From Bog-375 sp049587755 (lineage in GTDB: Bacteria; Acidobacteriota; Terriglobia; Bryobacterales; Bryobacteraceae): a DNA stretch of 64,000 nt. The stretch's first letter is position 1. Each line of letters opens with the position of its first letter. Of this stretch, positions 1 through 9,559 are shown piece by piece. The DNA is taken from the NCBI GenBank assembly GCA_049587755.1, contig JBAVEN010000065.1, forward strand, positions 62,001 through 126,000, written 5' to 3'. Under the pieces are notes generated by a model. That model was not told the DNA's origin. It worked only from the letters and a program-made list of their open reading frames with translations, and ran no database searches. The position numbers were made by a program, and so were the translations under genes.

Positions 1-2871
1 CACCTCGAAGTGGCATACGTCGGGGGAAGCGAGATGTTTGCCTGGCCAGGGTCGGAACACTTCGACGCGGCCCTGTTCGAAGAACTGCCTCAACAAGCGG
101 GCGCCATTGCTACCGGCGGCTTCGCTGGCTGGATTGGCAGTCTCTTCGGTTCCTCCGCGCCTGCCTTTACTTTTGCCGGGGCATGCAAAGTGGACGGCAC
201 GAGCGGATCCCGGTTCGCTTTCCGGGTGCCGCTATCCTCCAGCGCTCACATGTTCATCATGGGCGACCGCGGAATCAACTCAGCCTACGCGGGATCGATC
301 TGCGTCGACCCGGCCGCATTGGACATCATGACGCTGGAGATACAAGACGAGGAGATTCAGGCTCTGGTGGCGGCATCCGCCGAGGCCATCCGCTTTGGAC
401 GAACGCGCGTCGGCTCGGGCGATTTTCTGCTGCCGCAATATGATGAGCTGACCGTCACCGATTCGGCAGGTAAAGAGTTCCGTAACGTCACTCGCTACAC
501 GGCCTGCAGGCAATATACCGCCGAGTCGACCATTTCTTTCGACCCGGAGCATGAAACCGCGCCCGCCCCAGAGAAAAAGGCTGAAGAGGGCGAACTCCCC
601 GGAGGGATCACCCTGGACTTGAACCTCGAGACTCCCATCACGTTCGAAAAATCTGCGGTCGGCGACCCGATTATGGCGCGGCTCAATCGCCCGGTCCATG
701 CTCCCGGAGCCTCCGTCCCGAAAGGCGCCACGATATCCGGCCGCATTCGGGGCCTGGAGCAGTACTACGAGCCGATGAACGGCTTTGTTGTCAGCCTGGA
801 GTTTTCCTCCGCGACTTTTGAGGGCAAACGCACTATGTTCCAAGCCCGGCTGGTCGGCCCTCGTTATGAGGAGCACGTGCTCCCTGGGTCCTTCCCGCAT
901 GGAGGATTGCCCGAAGACGAACCCCGCATCGAAACGACCGGGTTTAACATCGACAAGTCTGCGCCGCGCTTCGGTGTGTTCCGCGTTCCAGGAAACAGCC
1001 TGCACCTCGGCCGCGGACTCCGGATGATCTGGGAGACGCAAGCAGCAGGCGCTGTGACCGAGCTGGCCGGAGCCTCTATGCCCCCAGCCACGGCAACGCA
1101 TCAGACCGCGGTGGCCGCGCCTCAGGCCGCCATCGAGGAACCGGCCGCTTCCGTTGCGCCGCAACGCCAGCCAGTGCCCGCCGCCCATGAGGAACCGGTA
1201 GCGTCCGTTGCGCCGCAAAACCAGCCGGAGCCTGCCGCCCATGAGGAGCCAGCCACGTTCACCACTCGCGTCAACCTGGTGATGGTGCCGGTAGTGATTC
1301 GGGACCGCCAGGGACGGGTGGTGGCTGGCCTCACCAAGGATCAGTTCCGTCTTTTCGACAACGGAAAGCCACAGGAGATCTCGCGGTTCACGGTAGAAAA
1401 GCCGGGCAGCCAGCAGACTGTTGCGCGACCGGTGGAGAAACAGGAAACCGCCGGCGAAGCCGTACTGGCGCCGCGTCCCTTGGCTGCTATGCCCAGGCGT
1501 TTCATCGGGTATCTGTTCGACGACGTGCACATGGAAACCGCCGACCTGATACGCGCGCGCGCTGCCGCCGCGCGGCACATCGAATCCCAGTTGCAGCCCA
1601 CCGACCGCGCCGCCATCTTCACCACTTCGGGTCAGGGCACCGTGAACTTCACCGACGATCGCGACCAGATCCGCATCGGCCTGGCACGGCTGGCGCCCCA
1701 CCCCATCGCCCGTTCCATCGGCCAACAGTGTCCCGACATCAGCTACTACCAAGCCGACTTGATTCTTAACAAGCATGATCCACAGGCTCTCGACGCGGCG
1801 ACTGCCGAGGCGATGGTCTGCGCTAGCAGGGACCCGTCGACGGCAGCCAGGCTTGCGAAGGTGGAAGCGCAGCTTGTCCTCCCGGCAGGGGAGCACGAAA
1901 CCCAGGTTTCCCTGGCGACGATCAAAGACACGGTGCGGCGCATGTCGACGATGCCCGGTGAGCGAGTGCTGGTGCTCGTGTCCCCGGGATTCCTCACCCT
2001 GGCCGAACACCAGCCGGATGAGTACGATGCCATCGAGCGAGCCCTGCGCGCCAACGTGGTCATCAACGTCCTCAACGCCCGGGGGCTTTATACCACCAAT
2101 ACTGACGCCTCCCGCATGGTGATAGGCGCCACACCCCCCATGACTATGCCGCCCACGGTTGTCGAGCAGGTCAAGCAAAACCTCATGCTCCAAAGCCAAG
2201 CGTTGCAGGAGGCGCTTTTAGCGGAAATCGCGGCTGATACCGGAGGTGTCTATTTCCATAACAATAACGATCTGGACGAGGGATTCCGCCGCACCGCAAC
2301 GTCCCCGGAACTCTACTACCTGTTGGGCTTTCAGCCGAAGAACTTGAAGCTCGATGGGAGCTTTCACGGTTTGAAGGTAGCGATCGAATCGAAAGCCGGC
2401 TATACCATCGAAACGCGCCGCGGCTACTACGCGCCCACGCACCTCGAGGACGCCGCGGCCGCCGCCAGGCGGGAGATCGAAGACGCCATATACTCGCGCG
2501 CCGAGACGAGCGATCTGCCTGTCACGATGCACACGCAGTTCTCGAAAGGCCCTGGCGATGCGGCTGCTGTGACCGTACTGGTCCACCTGGACGTGGCGAA
2601 TGGAAAGTTCCGCAAGGCGGATGGCCGCAGCGTGGACCACATTACGCTTGTCTCGGCGCTCTTTGACCGCAACGGGAACCTGCTGGCGGGACAGGAGAAG
2701 CACGTCGACCTGCGCCCGCGCGCTGGATCTCCGCAAAACCGGCCAGCGAACGGCATTACTGTCCCTATGAGCCTGGAAGCCAAGTCGGGCTCGTATGTGG
2801 TGCGGTTGGTGGTGCGAGACTCGGAAGGCGAACTGATGTCGGCCATAAACGGCACAGTCGATATACCGTAA
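1..2871 (+). CDS. VWFA-related Acidobacterial domain protein, 5' partial
   Basis: The frame is open to the left window edge: codons 1-9 are in frame ahead of a GTG at 10, so the gene almost certainly begins outside the window. About 415 residues of N-terminal sequence of unrecognised function are followed by a linker with two near-identical Pro/Ala-rich repeats (about 1130-1255, each with a VAPQ core and EEP ends). The VWFA-related domain seen mainly in Acidobacteria (TIGR03436 type) starts at the segment VNLVMVPVVIRDRQGRVVAG and continues with FRLFDNGKPQ and a strand ending GYLFDDVHM. The C-terminal third has YYLLGFQP and ETRRGYYAP, typical of this family. Such proteins are usually secreted and have no settled function. 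The domain call is secure, the role unknown. Confidence 0.85.
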   Translation, partial: HLEVAYVGGSEMFAWPGSEHFDAALFEELPQQAGAIATGGFAGWIGSLFGSSAPAFTFAGACKVDGTSGSRFAFRVPLSSSAHMFIMGDRGINSAYAGSICVDPAALDIMTLEIQDEEIQALVAASAEAIRFGRTRVGSGDFLLPQYDELTVTDSAGKEFRNVTRYTACRQYTAESTISFDPEHETAPAPEKKAEEGELPGGITLDLNLETPITFEKSAVGDPIMARLNRPVHAPGASVPKGATISGRIRGLEQYYEPMNGFVVSLEFSSATFEGKRTMFQARLVGPRYEEHVLPGSFPHGGLPEDEPRIETTGFNIDKSAPRFGVFRVPGNSLHLGRGLRMIWETQAAGAVTELAGASMPPATATHQTAVAAPQAAIEEPAASVAPQRQPVPAAHEEPVASVAPQNQPEPAAHEEPATFTTRVNLVMVPVVIRDRQGRVVAGLTKDQFRLFDNGKPQEISRFTVEKPGSQQTVARPVEKQETAGEAVLAPRPLAAMPRRFIGYLFDDVHMETADLIRARAAAARHIESQLQPTDRAAIFTTSGQGTVNFTDDRDQIRIGLARLAPHPIARSIGQQCPDISYYQADLILNKHDPQALDAATAEAMVCASRDPSTAARLAKVEAQLVLPAGEHETQVSLATIKDTVRRMSTMPGERVLVLVSPGFLTLAEHQPDEYDAIERALRANVVINVLNARGLYTTNTDASRMVIGATPPMTMPPTVVEQVKQNLMLQSQALQEALLAEIAADTGGVYFHNNNDLDEGFRRTATSPELYYLLGFQPKNLKLDGSFHGLKVAIESKAGYTIETRRGYYAPTHLEDAAAAARREIEDAIYSRAETSDLPVTMHTQFSKGPGDAAAVTVLVHLDVANGKFRKADGRSVDHITLVSALFDRNGNLLAGQEKHVDLRPRAGSPQNRPANGITVPMSLEAKSGSYVVRLVVRDSEGELMSAINGTVDIP

Positions 2872-3004
2872 GGACCTTGTCCGTGGTGCCATTCCGTCGC
2901 GCTGTTGACTGAACTGGTTCTTCGCGGCGTTCTGGCTGGCGCCCTGCGCGTGAAGAGATCCGCTGGGTTTCAACTGGCCGGCAAATGCCCCTCGAAGACT
3001 GACC

Positions 3005-3379
3005 TTATCCCCTGGCCGTCACCGGCGCTCCGAAGCGGACGCCGTTTCCATCCGGGTCGCGCACGTATAGCTCGCGCAGGCCCCAGGTCTGGTTCGCCGG
3101 GGCGATATGGATACGAACATTCCTGGTCACGAATTCCGCATGCAGCGCGTCCACGTCGTCGCACATGAAATAGACCACGCCGCCAATCACGCCGTCGCCG
3201 GCATGCGAGGAAAGGTGGAGTACGGCACCGTCGCGCGAGACTCCCATGTAGCACGGATCGCGCTTCGTTTCGCTCGCCGGAACCTCGAACTCCCGCCGAA
3301 AACCGAGAAGCCCGCAGTAGAACGCCTCGGCCGCATCCGCGTTGGTGATGTGCAGGACCGGTATGGCTTGCTTCAGCAT
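3005..3379 (-). CDS. VOC/glyoxalase superfamily protein
   Basis: A 124-residue single-domain protein of the vicinal oxygen chelate fold (glyoxalase, bleomycin-resistance and dioxygenase superfamily). The start LKQAIPVLHITNADAAEAFY and the later LRELYVRDPDGNGVRF match the usual beta-alpha-beta-beta-beta pattern, with the final DPDGN turn followed by the last strand. A metal-ligand Glu of the second module is plausible at RELYV. No substrate can be inferred. The gene sits alone between the VWFA gene, which is convergent, and the glpF end on the same strand. ATG at 3379 is preceded on the coding strand by a purine-rich GGAGAAG ribosome site. Confidence 0.8.
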   Translation of the reverse strand: MLKQAIPVLHITNADAAEAFYCGLLGFRREFEVPASETKRDPCYMGVSRDGAVLHLSSHAGDGVIGGVVYFMCDDVDALHAEFVTRNVRIHIAPANQTWGLRELYVRDPDGNGVRFGAPVTARG

Positions 3380-3444
3380 AACTTCTCCTCCCCCGGCTGT
3401 GCCTGCCTTGCAGCGAATCTTATCAGAGTTGCCGGAGACGTGAC

Positions 3445-3471
3445 GGCCCCTTCATTTACGCGTAAGGGGCC
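3445..3471 (-). terminator. Possible terminator hairpin after glpF
   Basis: A perfect 8-bp stem (GGCCCCTT at 3445-3452 with AAGGGGCC at 3464-3471) with an 11-nt loop lies about 30 nt past the glpF stop and before the next gene on the same strand. There is no U-run, so an intrinsic terminator is not proven. Confidence 0.35.
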
Positions 3472-3500
3472 GGGCACCCACCCGCCTCTCCGCTGCCCTT

Positions 3501-4229
3501 TCAGAACCCCACTGCCCGTATCAGCCAGCCCGCCAGCGCGGCGCCGGCCAGTGGGCCGAGGATCGGTACCGGCGCATAGTTCCAATTTGAGCCGCCTTTA
3601 CCCGCGATAGGCAAGACGGCGTGCGCCAGGCGCGGGCCCAGGTCTCGCGCCGGGTTGATGGCGTAACCGGTGGTGCCGCCAAGCGACAACCCGATCGCCC
3701 ACACCAGGCAGCCCACCAGGTACGGGCCGAGGCCCGGGGCGGTCCCGGTCGCGGACACGCCTTTCGATCCCAGCGCCGCCGCCACCAGCACCAACACGAA
3801 AGTGCCGATCGCCTCGCTCGCCAGATTGCCCGCCCGGTGCGCAATGGCCGGCGACGTGGCAAACACGCCGAGCTTGGTCGCGGCGTCTTCAGTCGCCTTC
3901 CAGTGCGGCCAGAAATGCAGCCATGTCAGGGCCGCACCTGCGAACGCACCCAGCACCTGCGCGGAGGCGTAGGGCGCGAATTTGGCGAAATTGCCGGTCT
4001 CCACAGCCACCGCCAGCGTAATGGCGGGGTTCAGGTGCGCGTCGCGCGAACCGCAGGCGATGGCGGTGAAGACGCCGGCGAAGACCGCCAGTCCCCATCC
4101 GGTGGCCACCACCATCCAACCCGCTCCTTCGGCCTTCGACCGCTTGAGCAACACGTTCGCGCAAACGCCATTGCCCAACAGAATGAGGATGAGCGTCCCC
4201 ATGAACTCGCCGAACCACGGTGACGCCAT
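3501..4229 (-). CDS. glpF: Glycerol facilitator / aquaporin (MIP family)
   Basis: A 242-residue integral membrane channel of the major intrinsic protein family. Both hallmark NPA boxes are present: NPA at residues 67-69 (AHLNPAITLA) and NPA at 192-194 (GYAINPARDLGPR). The Asp after the second box, in NPARD, is the usual mark of glycerol-conducting rather than strictly water-conducting members. Six hydrophobic segments fit the family. The start codon overlaps the glpK stop by one base (TGATG at 4231-4227), so the two genes are translationally coupled. The pair takes up and phosphorylates glycerol. Confidence 0.92.
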   Translation of the reverse strand: MASPWFGEFMGTLILILLGNGVCANVLLKRSKAEGAGWMVVATGWGLAVFAGVFTAIACGSRDAHLNPAITLAVAVETGNFAKFAPYASAQVLGAFAGAALTWLHFWPHWKATEDAATKLGVFATSPAIAHRAGNLASEAIGTFVLVLVAAALGSKGVSATGTAPGLGPYLVGCLVWAIGLSLGGTTGYAINPARDLGPRLAHAVLPIAGKGGSNWNYAPVPILGPLAGAALAGWLIRAVGF

Positions 4230-5743
4230 CAGCAGATCTCCTTGTCATCTATCCAGTCGAAGGACCGCTGCACTGCCTTCTTCCAGTGCCGATACAACCG
4301 GCCGCGCCGCGCCTCTTCCATCGCCGGTTGCCAGGTGCGGTCCGCCTGCCAGTTGGAGCGCAGATCGTCCAGATCCGCGAAGTAGCCCACCGCCAGCCCC
4401 GCCGCGTATGCGGCGCCCAGCGCGGTGGTCTCCCGCATCACCGGCCGCACCACAGGGCGGCTCAGCATATCGGCCTGGAACTGCATCAGTAGTTCGTTGG
4501 CCACCATCCCGCCATCGGCGCGCAGCGTGGCCAAGTGGATGCCGGAATCTTGCTCCATCGCTTCCAACACGTCGCGCGTCTGAAAGGCCGTCGCCTCCAG
4601 CACCGCCCGCGCCAGGTGTCCCTTGTTGGCGTAGCGCGTCAGCCCCGCGATCACGCCGCGCGCCGAATCCTTCCAGTACGGCGCGTACAGCCCCGAAAAC
4701 GCAGGCACGAAGTAAACGCCGCCATTGTCCTCCACGGTGCGCGCCAGCGCTTCGATGCCGTCGCTCGCGGCAATCAGCCCGAGGTTGTCGCGCAGCCATT
4801 GCACCAGCGCGCCGGCCAGCGCGACGCTGCCTTCCAAAGCATAGTGCGCCGGCTGTCCGCCCAGGCGATAAGCCACCGTAGTAAGCAGCCCGCAGGTGGA
4901 AGCGACCGGGCGCCTGCCGGTATTCATCAGCAGAAAACATCCTGTACCATACGTGTTTTTAGCTTCACCGGGCTCGAAGCATGCTTGCCCAACCAGCGCC
5001 GCCTGCTGATCGCCCAATATCCCGGCCAGCGGCACGCCCTTCACCGCGTCCCATGCAGCCCGGCCGTAGACTTCGCTGCTGGATCGGACCTCGGGCAGCA
5101 TGGTGCGCGGAATGCCGAACGCCCGCAGCATCTCTTCGTCCCAATCGAGTGTGCCGAGGTTCATCAACTGCGTGCGGCTGGCGTTGGTGACATCGGTGAT
5201 GTGGATGCCGCCGTTCACACCGCCGGTCAGCTCCCACGCAAGATAGGTGTCGATGTTGCCGAATGCCAGTTCGCCCGCTTCGGCACGCTGCCGCGCGCCG
5301 GCCACGTGGTCGAGAATCCAGCGGATCTTAGCCGCGCTGAAGTAAGTGGCCAAGGGCAGGCCGGTCCGCGCGCGGAAACGATCTTGCCCGCCTTCGCGCG
5401 CCAGTCCCGCCACAAAGTCCGCCACGCGCGTATCCTGCCACACCAGCGCGTTGTACACGGGCTCGCCTGTCTTGCGGTCCCACACCACGGTGGTTTCGCG
5501 CTGGTTGGTGATGCCGATGGCCGCCAGGTCGCCGGGCTTGAGACCGCAGCGCCCCATGGCTTCCGCCACCACCTCCCGCGTCCGGCTGACGATTTCCGCC
5601 GGATCGTGTTCCACCCATCCCGGTTTGGGATAGATCTGCCGGTGCTCCTTCTGCGCCACCGCGATCGCGGAACCTTTCCGGTCGAACACCATGAACCGCG
5701 TGCTGGAAGTCCCCTGATCGATAGCCGCAATGTATTTCGCCAC
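4229..5743 (-). CDS. glpK: Glycerol kinase
   Basis: A 504-residue FGGY-family sugar kinase that phosphorylates glycerol to sn-glycerol 3-phosphate in the cytoplasm. The N-terminal phosphate loop DQGTSSTR (residues 9-16) and the glycerol kinase signature around ALVWQDTR are visible. The C-terminal FGGY half has LRADGGMVANELLMQFQAD and the GAAYAAGLAVGY segment. Length equals the family norm. It is the first gene of a two-gene operon with glpF, overlapping by one base. No glpD or GlpR-like regulator lies nearby. Confidence 0.96.
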   Translation of the reverse strand: MAKYIAAIDQGTSSTRFMVFDRKGSAIAVAQKEHRQIYPKPGWVEHDPAEIVSRTREVVAEAMGRCGLKPGDLAAIGITNQRETTVVWDRKTGEPVYNALVWQDTRVADFVAGLAREGGQDRFRARTGLPLATYFSAAKIRWILDHVAGARQRAEAGELAFGNIDTYLAWELTGGVNGGIHITDVTNASRTQLMNLGTLDWDEEMLRAFGIPRTMLPEVRSSSEVYGRAAWDAVKGVPLAGILGDQQAALVGQACFEPGEAKNTYGTGCFLLMNTGRRPVASTCGLLTTVAYRLGGQPAHYALEGSVALAGALVQWLRDNLGLIAASDGIEALARTVEDNGGVYFVPAFSGLYAPYWKDSARGVIAGLTRYANKGHLARAVLEATAFQTRDVLEAMEQDSGIHLATLRADGGMVANELLMQFQADMLSRPVVRPVMRETTALGAAYAAGLAVGYFADLDDLRSNWQADRTWQPAMEEARRGRLYRHWKKAVQRSFDWIDDKEIC

Positions 5744-5864
5744 CGCGCACCCCCCAAGTACTCTGTGCTAACACAAAAGGGCAGGCGGTGCAGCGAGGCG
5801 CGAAAGTTGCATTGCCATTGGAGCTGTCGCAGCTAGGCGCGTGCTGCTATGATTGCTGGCCGAG

Positions 5865-6965
5865 ATGGCGAATCAGGAGCATCTGGCAATTCTCGCGAAA
5901 GGCGTGGCGGCTTGGAACGCTTGGCGGGAAGCGAACAGGGGCATTACCCCAGACTTGATGAAAGCGAACCTGTTCGACGCGCGCCTACGAGGTGCGGACC
6001 TCTCCGAGACAAACTTGTCAGGCGCGGACCTGCGCGGCGCGAACTTGAGTCACACGAGGCTGGTGAAAGCGATCCTGAGCAGCGCGATCCTAACCGGCGC
6101 GAAGCTGATCGACGCGAACCTGATCCGCGCGGACCTGGGCGACGCTGACCTGAGCGGTACGAACCTGCTCGGCGCGGACCTGAGCCGAGCGAGCCTCGCC
6201 CGCGCAAACCTAAGCGACGCGGAACTCGTATACTCGGTGTTTGGACGCGCGGTCCTCGCCGATGCCCAGTTCAACCGTGCTCGGATGGGGTACGCGTTCT
6301 TTGCCGATGTCGATCTCAGCACCGTCAAAGGGCTAGCCACTGTCATACATGCGGCGCCATCGACTATAGGCTTCGACACCATCTATCGCAGCCATGGCAA
6401 GATCCCCGATTCCTTTCTGCGCGGCGCGGGAGTTCCGGAGAACTTTATCGCGTACATGAAGTCGCTCACCGGTGCGGCGTTCGATTTCTACTCCTGCTTC
6501 ATCAGCCATTCCACCAAGGACCAGGATTTCGCCGAGCGGCTCCACGCCGACCTGCAGGCCAAAGGCGTCCGCTGCTGGTTCGCGCCACATGATATTCAGG
6601 GCGGCCGGAAGGTGCACGAACAGATCGACGAGGCAATCCGTCTGTATGACAAGCTGCTGCTCGTCCTCTCGGAACACAGCATGAACAGCGAATGGGTGAA
6701 GACGGAAATCGCTCACGCGCGGCAAAAGGAATTGAACGAGAGGCGCCAGGTGCTTTTCCCAATCAGTCTGGTGCCGTTCGCGAAGATTCGGGAGTGGAAG
6801 TGTTTCGATGCCGACACCGGCAAGGATTCAGCTCGCGAGATTCGCGAATATTTCATCCCGGATTTCTCCAACTGGAAGGACCTCGACTCCTACTCCAAAG
6901 CCTTCGAGCGGTTGTTGCGCGACCTGAATGCGGGTCAATCGGCAGGCACCAACGTTGATCCGTAA
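5865..6965 (+). CDS. Pentapeptide-repeat / TIR domain fusion protein
   Basis: A 366-residue protein, starting at ATG 5865 (MANQEHLAIL; a TTG lies 12 nt upstream in frame). Residues about 30-155 are pentapeptide repeats of A(D/N)LxxA form, some 20 in a row (for example GADLSETNLSGADLRGAN), which fold as a right-handed beta-helix. Residues about 206-335 form a TIR domain: FYSCFISHSTKDQDFAERLH (box 1), WFAPHDIQGG, and SMNSEWVKTEIAHA. Glu281 sits where NAD-hydrolysing TIR domains keep the catalytic Glu. TIR domains in bacteria usually act in defence as NADases or signal generators; here the beta-helix may be a scaffold or sensor (inference). It stands alone, followed by a hicBA pair. Confidence 0.88.
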   Translation: MANQEHLAILAKGVAAWNAWREANRGITPDLMKANLFDARLRGADLSETNLSGADLRGANLSHTRLVKAILSSAILTGAKLIDANLIRADLGDADLSGTNLLGADLSRASLARANLSDAELVYSVFGRAVLADAQFNRARMGYAFFADVDLSTVKGLATVIHAAPSTIGFDTIYRSHGKIPDSFLRGAGVPENFIAYMKSLTGAAFDFYSCFISHSTKDQDFAERLHADLQAKGVRCWFAPHDIQGGRKVHEQIDEAIRLYDKLLLVLSEHSMNSEWVKTEIAHARQKELNERRQVLFPISLVPFAKIREWKCFDADTGKDSAREIREYFIPDFSNWKDLDSYSKAFERLLRDLNAGQSAGTNVDP

Positions 6966-7026
6966 CGGCCCCGGCTCTCCATGACGCATTCGAACGCCGC
7001 CGTCCCTGTCTGAGGCGGTAAAATGA

Positions 7027-7254
7027 ATGTTGATGACGGGCAAGGTCAGTGTCGTAATTGAGCAGGACGAGCATGGATGCTACGCGTGGTGTCCCGAGCT
7101 GAAGGGATGTCAATCGCAGGGAAGGACAGTCGAGGAAGCCCTCGCCAATATCCGTGAGGCAGCCGAACTCTACCTGGAAACCTTAACCGACGAAGAGTGC
7201 TCGGCGGCGCTGAGCCGGCAAATCCTCACCACCGCGATCGAAGTTCATGCCTAA
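7027..7254 (+). CDS. hicB: HicB-family antitoxin
   Basis: A 75-residue protein with the partial RNase H-like fold of HicB: SVVIEQDEHGCYAWCPELKG, then the SQGRTVEEALANIREAAELY helix pair. It lacks a visible C-terminal DNA-binding domain, so it is of the short (UPF0150) type that binds the toxin. It precedes and overlaps hicA by 8 bp. This antitoxin-first order is reversed from classical hicAB, though common for short HicB. A GAGG at 7012-7015 favours ATG 7027 over the in-frame ATG at 7033. Confidence 0.88.
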   Translation: MLMTGKVSVVIEQDEHGCYAWCPELKGCQSQGRTVEEALANIREAAELYLETLTDEECSAALSRQILTTAIEVHA

Positions 7255-7468
7255 GGCGCCGCGCCTGACCGCCGCGGATGCCGAAGCGATGCTGTTAAGA
7301 GCTGGCTTCGTCTGGCTGCGGTCCAAGGGCAGTCATCGGATTTACGCCAAGGGTGGCCGAAGGGTTGTGGTCCCATTTCACAGCACTGCTCTACTGCACC
7401 CAAGAATCGTCAAGCAGGTCCTCGAAGCCATCGAGGAAACCTCCATCCAGCCGACTCCACCTCAGTAA
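7247..7468 (+). CDS. hicA: HicA-family mRNA interferase toxin
   Basis: A 73-residue dsRBD-like toxin. The core LRSKGSHRIYAKGGRRVVVPFH contains the conserved GSHxxY with the presumed catalytic His30. The C-terminal helix LLHPRIVKQVLEAIEE also fits the family. HicA enzymes cleave mRNA in a translation-independent manner and are neutralised by HicB. The 8-bp overlap with hicB implies coupled translation. Placed beside a TIR protein, the pair could be part of a small defence patch, but hicBA pairs are scattered widely in genomes. Confidence 0.9.
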   Translation: MPKAPRLTAADAEAMLLRAGFVWLRSKGSHRIYAKGGRRVVVPFHSTALLHPRIVKQVLEAIEETSIQPTPPQ

Positions 7469-7510
7469 CACGCCGCGGTGCCCGCCACTTCCGTTGCGGG
7501 CTCTCGCCCC

Positions 7511-9559
7511 CTATCGCAGCCGCAGGCTGTTAGTCACCACGGTCACGCTCGAGAGCGCCATCGCGGCCGACGCCACCATCGGGGAGAGCAAACCCAGCGC
7601 GGCTATCGGGATGCCGAGCGTGTTGTACGCGAAGGCCCAGAACAGGTTCTGGCGAATCACGCGCATGGTACGGCGGGAAAGCTCGATTGCATCGGGCACG
7701 CCATTCAGGTTGCCGCGCATGAGCGTGATGTCGCCGGCCTCGATGGCAATATCGGTCCCGGAGCCCATGGCGATGCCCAAATCGGCCTGGGCCAGCGCCG
7801 GAGCATCGTTAATGCCATCGCCGACCATGGCCACACGCTTGCCCGCGGCCTCCAGCTTGCGAATCTCGGCGGCTTTTTGATCGGGCAACACTTCCGCCAG
7901 CACGTGTTCGATCGCCGCCTCGCGCGCCACCCGCTCGGCAACCGCGCGGCTGTCGCCGGTCAGCATCCACACCTCGAGGCCCATAGCTCGCAATCTGGCA
8001 ACGGCGCCGGCGGCCCCGGGCTTAAGTGTGTCGGCGATTTCGAAGCTGCCCGCCGGCGCACCATCCACCGTCACCGTGACTCCCGGCCGCGCCGCCACAA
8101 CCTGGCGTCCATCCACGCGGGCGCGCACGCCGTGGCCGGCCATGGCCGCAAATTCAGCCGGCTCCGCGAGGGCGATGCCGCGCGCGGCCGCGGCTTCCAC
8201 CACGGCTTTACCCAGCGGATGTTCGGAATAACGTTCGGCGCTGGCGGCCAGCCGCAGCAACTCGTCTTCGCTGAAGCCTGCCGCTGGAAGGATGGCAGTG
8301 ACCACCGGCTTGCCGTGCGTGAGCGTGCCGGTCTTATCCAGCACCACGGTATCGATGCGATACGCCATTTCGAGCGCTTCCCCGCCTTTAATAAGGATGC
8401 CGCGCTCGGCGCCCCGTCCCGTGCCCACCATGATGGCGGTGGGTGTGGCCAGCCCCAGCGCGCAGGGGCAGGCGATAATCAGCACTGCCACCGCGTTCAC
8501 CATGGCGGCGGCGAAGGGACCGAGGAAAAACCACACCGCGAACGTCACGGCCGCCGCCGCCAGCACTCCCAGCGTGAAATAGCCGCTTACCACGTCCGCC
8601 AGCCGCGCCACCGGCGCGCGCGCACCTTGCGCCTGGCGTACCATTTCGATCATCCGTCGCAGCACCGTGCCGCTCCCCACCTGGGTGGCCGTGAAGCGGA
8701 AGCTGCCGGAGCGGTTGAAAGCGCCGGCAAAAACCGAGCCGCCAGGGCCTTTCTCCACCGGCATGCTTTCGCCGGTGAGCATGGATTCATCGATGGCCGA
8801 TTCGCCGGCCACGATGGCGCCATCCACCGGAATGCGTTCCCCCGGCCGCACCACCACCGTGTCGCCGCGGCGCACTTCCGCCACCGGAACTTCCACCTCC
8901 GCGCCCTCGCGCAGAACCCGCGCGCGCGGCGGCTCCAGATCCATCAGCCTCCGTATGGCAGCGCCGGCCTTGGCGCGCGCCCGCGCCTCCAGCATTCGCC
9001 CGGTGAGAATCAGCGCGATGATCACGGCGGCGGCTTCGAAATACACGTCGTGGCCGCCGCGCACCGTCTCGTAAACCGAATACAGAAATGCCGTGCCGGT
9101 GCCCAGCGCAATCAGCGAATTCATGTTGGCCGAGCGGTGCCGCAAGGCGCTCCAAGCCGCCGTGTAGAATCCGGCGCCGGCGTACAGCACCACCGGCAGC
9201 GTCAGCGCGAATTGCACCCCGGGCCAGCGGTGCAGCATGCCGAGCGCCATCACCGGCAGCGCGCACCCGGCGGCAATCATCAGCCGCCGCCTATACAGCA
9301 GCTCAGCCGGTGGCTGGGCGGAAGCCTCTTTGCCGCCGGCGGGCACGCTGTAGCCCAGGTCCTCGATGGCGCCGACGAAATCGCGCACCCGCGCGCGCCC
9401 CGGATCGTACTCTACGGTGGCCGTCTCGGTCGCCAGGTTGACGTTGGCCCGCGCCACGCCGGGCGTCGCCGAAAGCGTCCGCTCAATGGTGCGCGCGCAA
9501 GCGGCGCAGGTCATGCCGCCCACTGGCAGGTCGATACGCTCCGGCGCGGTGACGCTCAT
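7511..9559 (-). CDS. copA: Copper-translocating P1B-type ATPase
   Basis: A 682-residue heavy-metal ATPase, starting at ATG 9559 (MSVTAPERID), which overlaps the upstream chaperone gene by 4 bp (ATGA). Domains in order: one N-terminal HMA domain with GMTCAAC (Cys18, Cys21), transmembrane pairs, the actuator TGES (262-265), the metal-binding CPC in the membrane (364-366), the phosphorylation site DKTGT (Asp408), the SEHPLG nucleotide-site motif and the GDGINDAPALAQADLG hinge. CPC with one HMA domain fits Cu(I) export. No CueR or CsoR regulator is visible close by. Confidence 0.94.
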   Translation of the reverse strand: MSVTAPERIDLPVGGMTCAACARTIERTLSATPGVARANVNLATETATVEYDPGRARVRDFVGAIEDLGYSVPAGGKEASAQPPAELLYRRRLMIAAGCALPVMALGMLHRWPGVQFALTLPVVLYAGAGFYTAAWSALRHRSANMNSLIALGTGTAFLYSVYETVRGGHDVYFEAAAVIIALILTGRMLEARARAKAGAAIRRLMDLEPPRARVLREGAEVEVPVAEVRRGDTVVVRPGERIPVDGAIVAGESAIDESMLTGESMPVEKGPGGSVFAGAFNRSGSFRFTATQVGSGTVLRRMIEMVRQAQGARAPVARLADVVSGYFTLGVLAAAAVTFAVWFFLGPFAAAMVNAVAVLIIACPCALGLATPTAIMVGTGRGAERGILIKGGEALEMAYRIDTVVLDKTGTLTHGKPVVTAILPAAGFSEDELLRLAASAERYSEHPLGKAVVEAAAARGIALAEPAEFAAMAGHGVRARVDGRQVVAARPGVTVTVDGAPAGSFEIADTLKPGAAGAVARLRAMGLEVWMLTGDSRAVAERVAREAAIEHVLAEVLPDQKAAEIRKLEAAGKRVAMVGDGINDAPALAQADLGIAMGSGTDIAIEAGDITLMRGNLNGVPDAIELSRRTMRVIRQNLFWAFAYNTLGIPIAALGLLSPMVASAAMALSSVTVVTNSLRLR

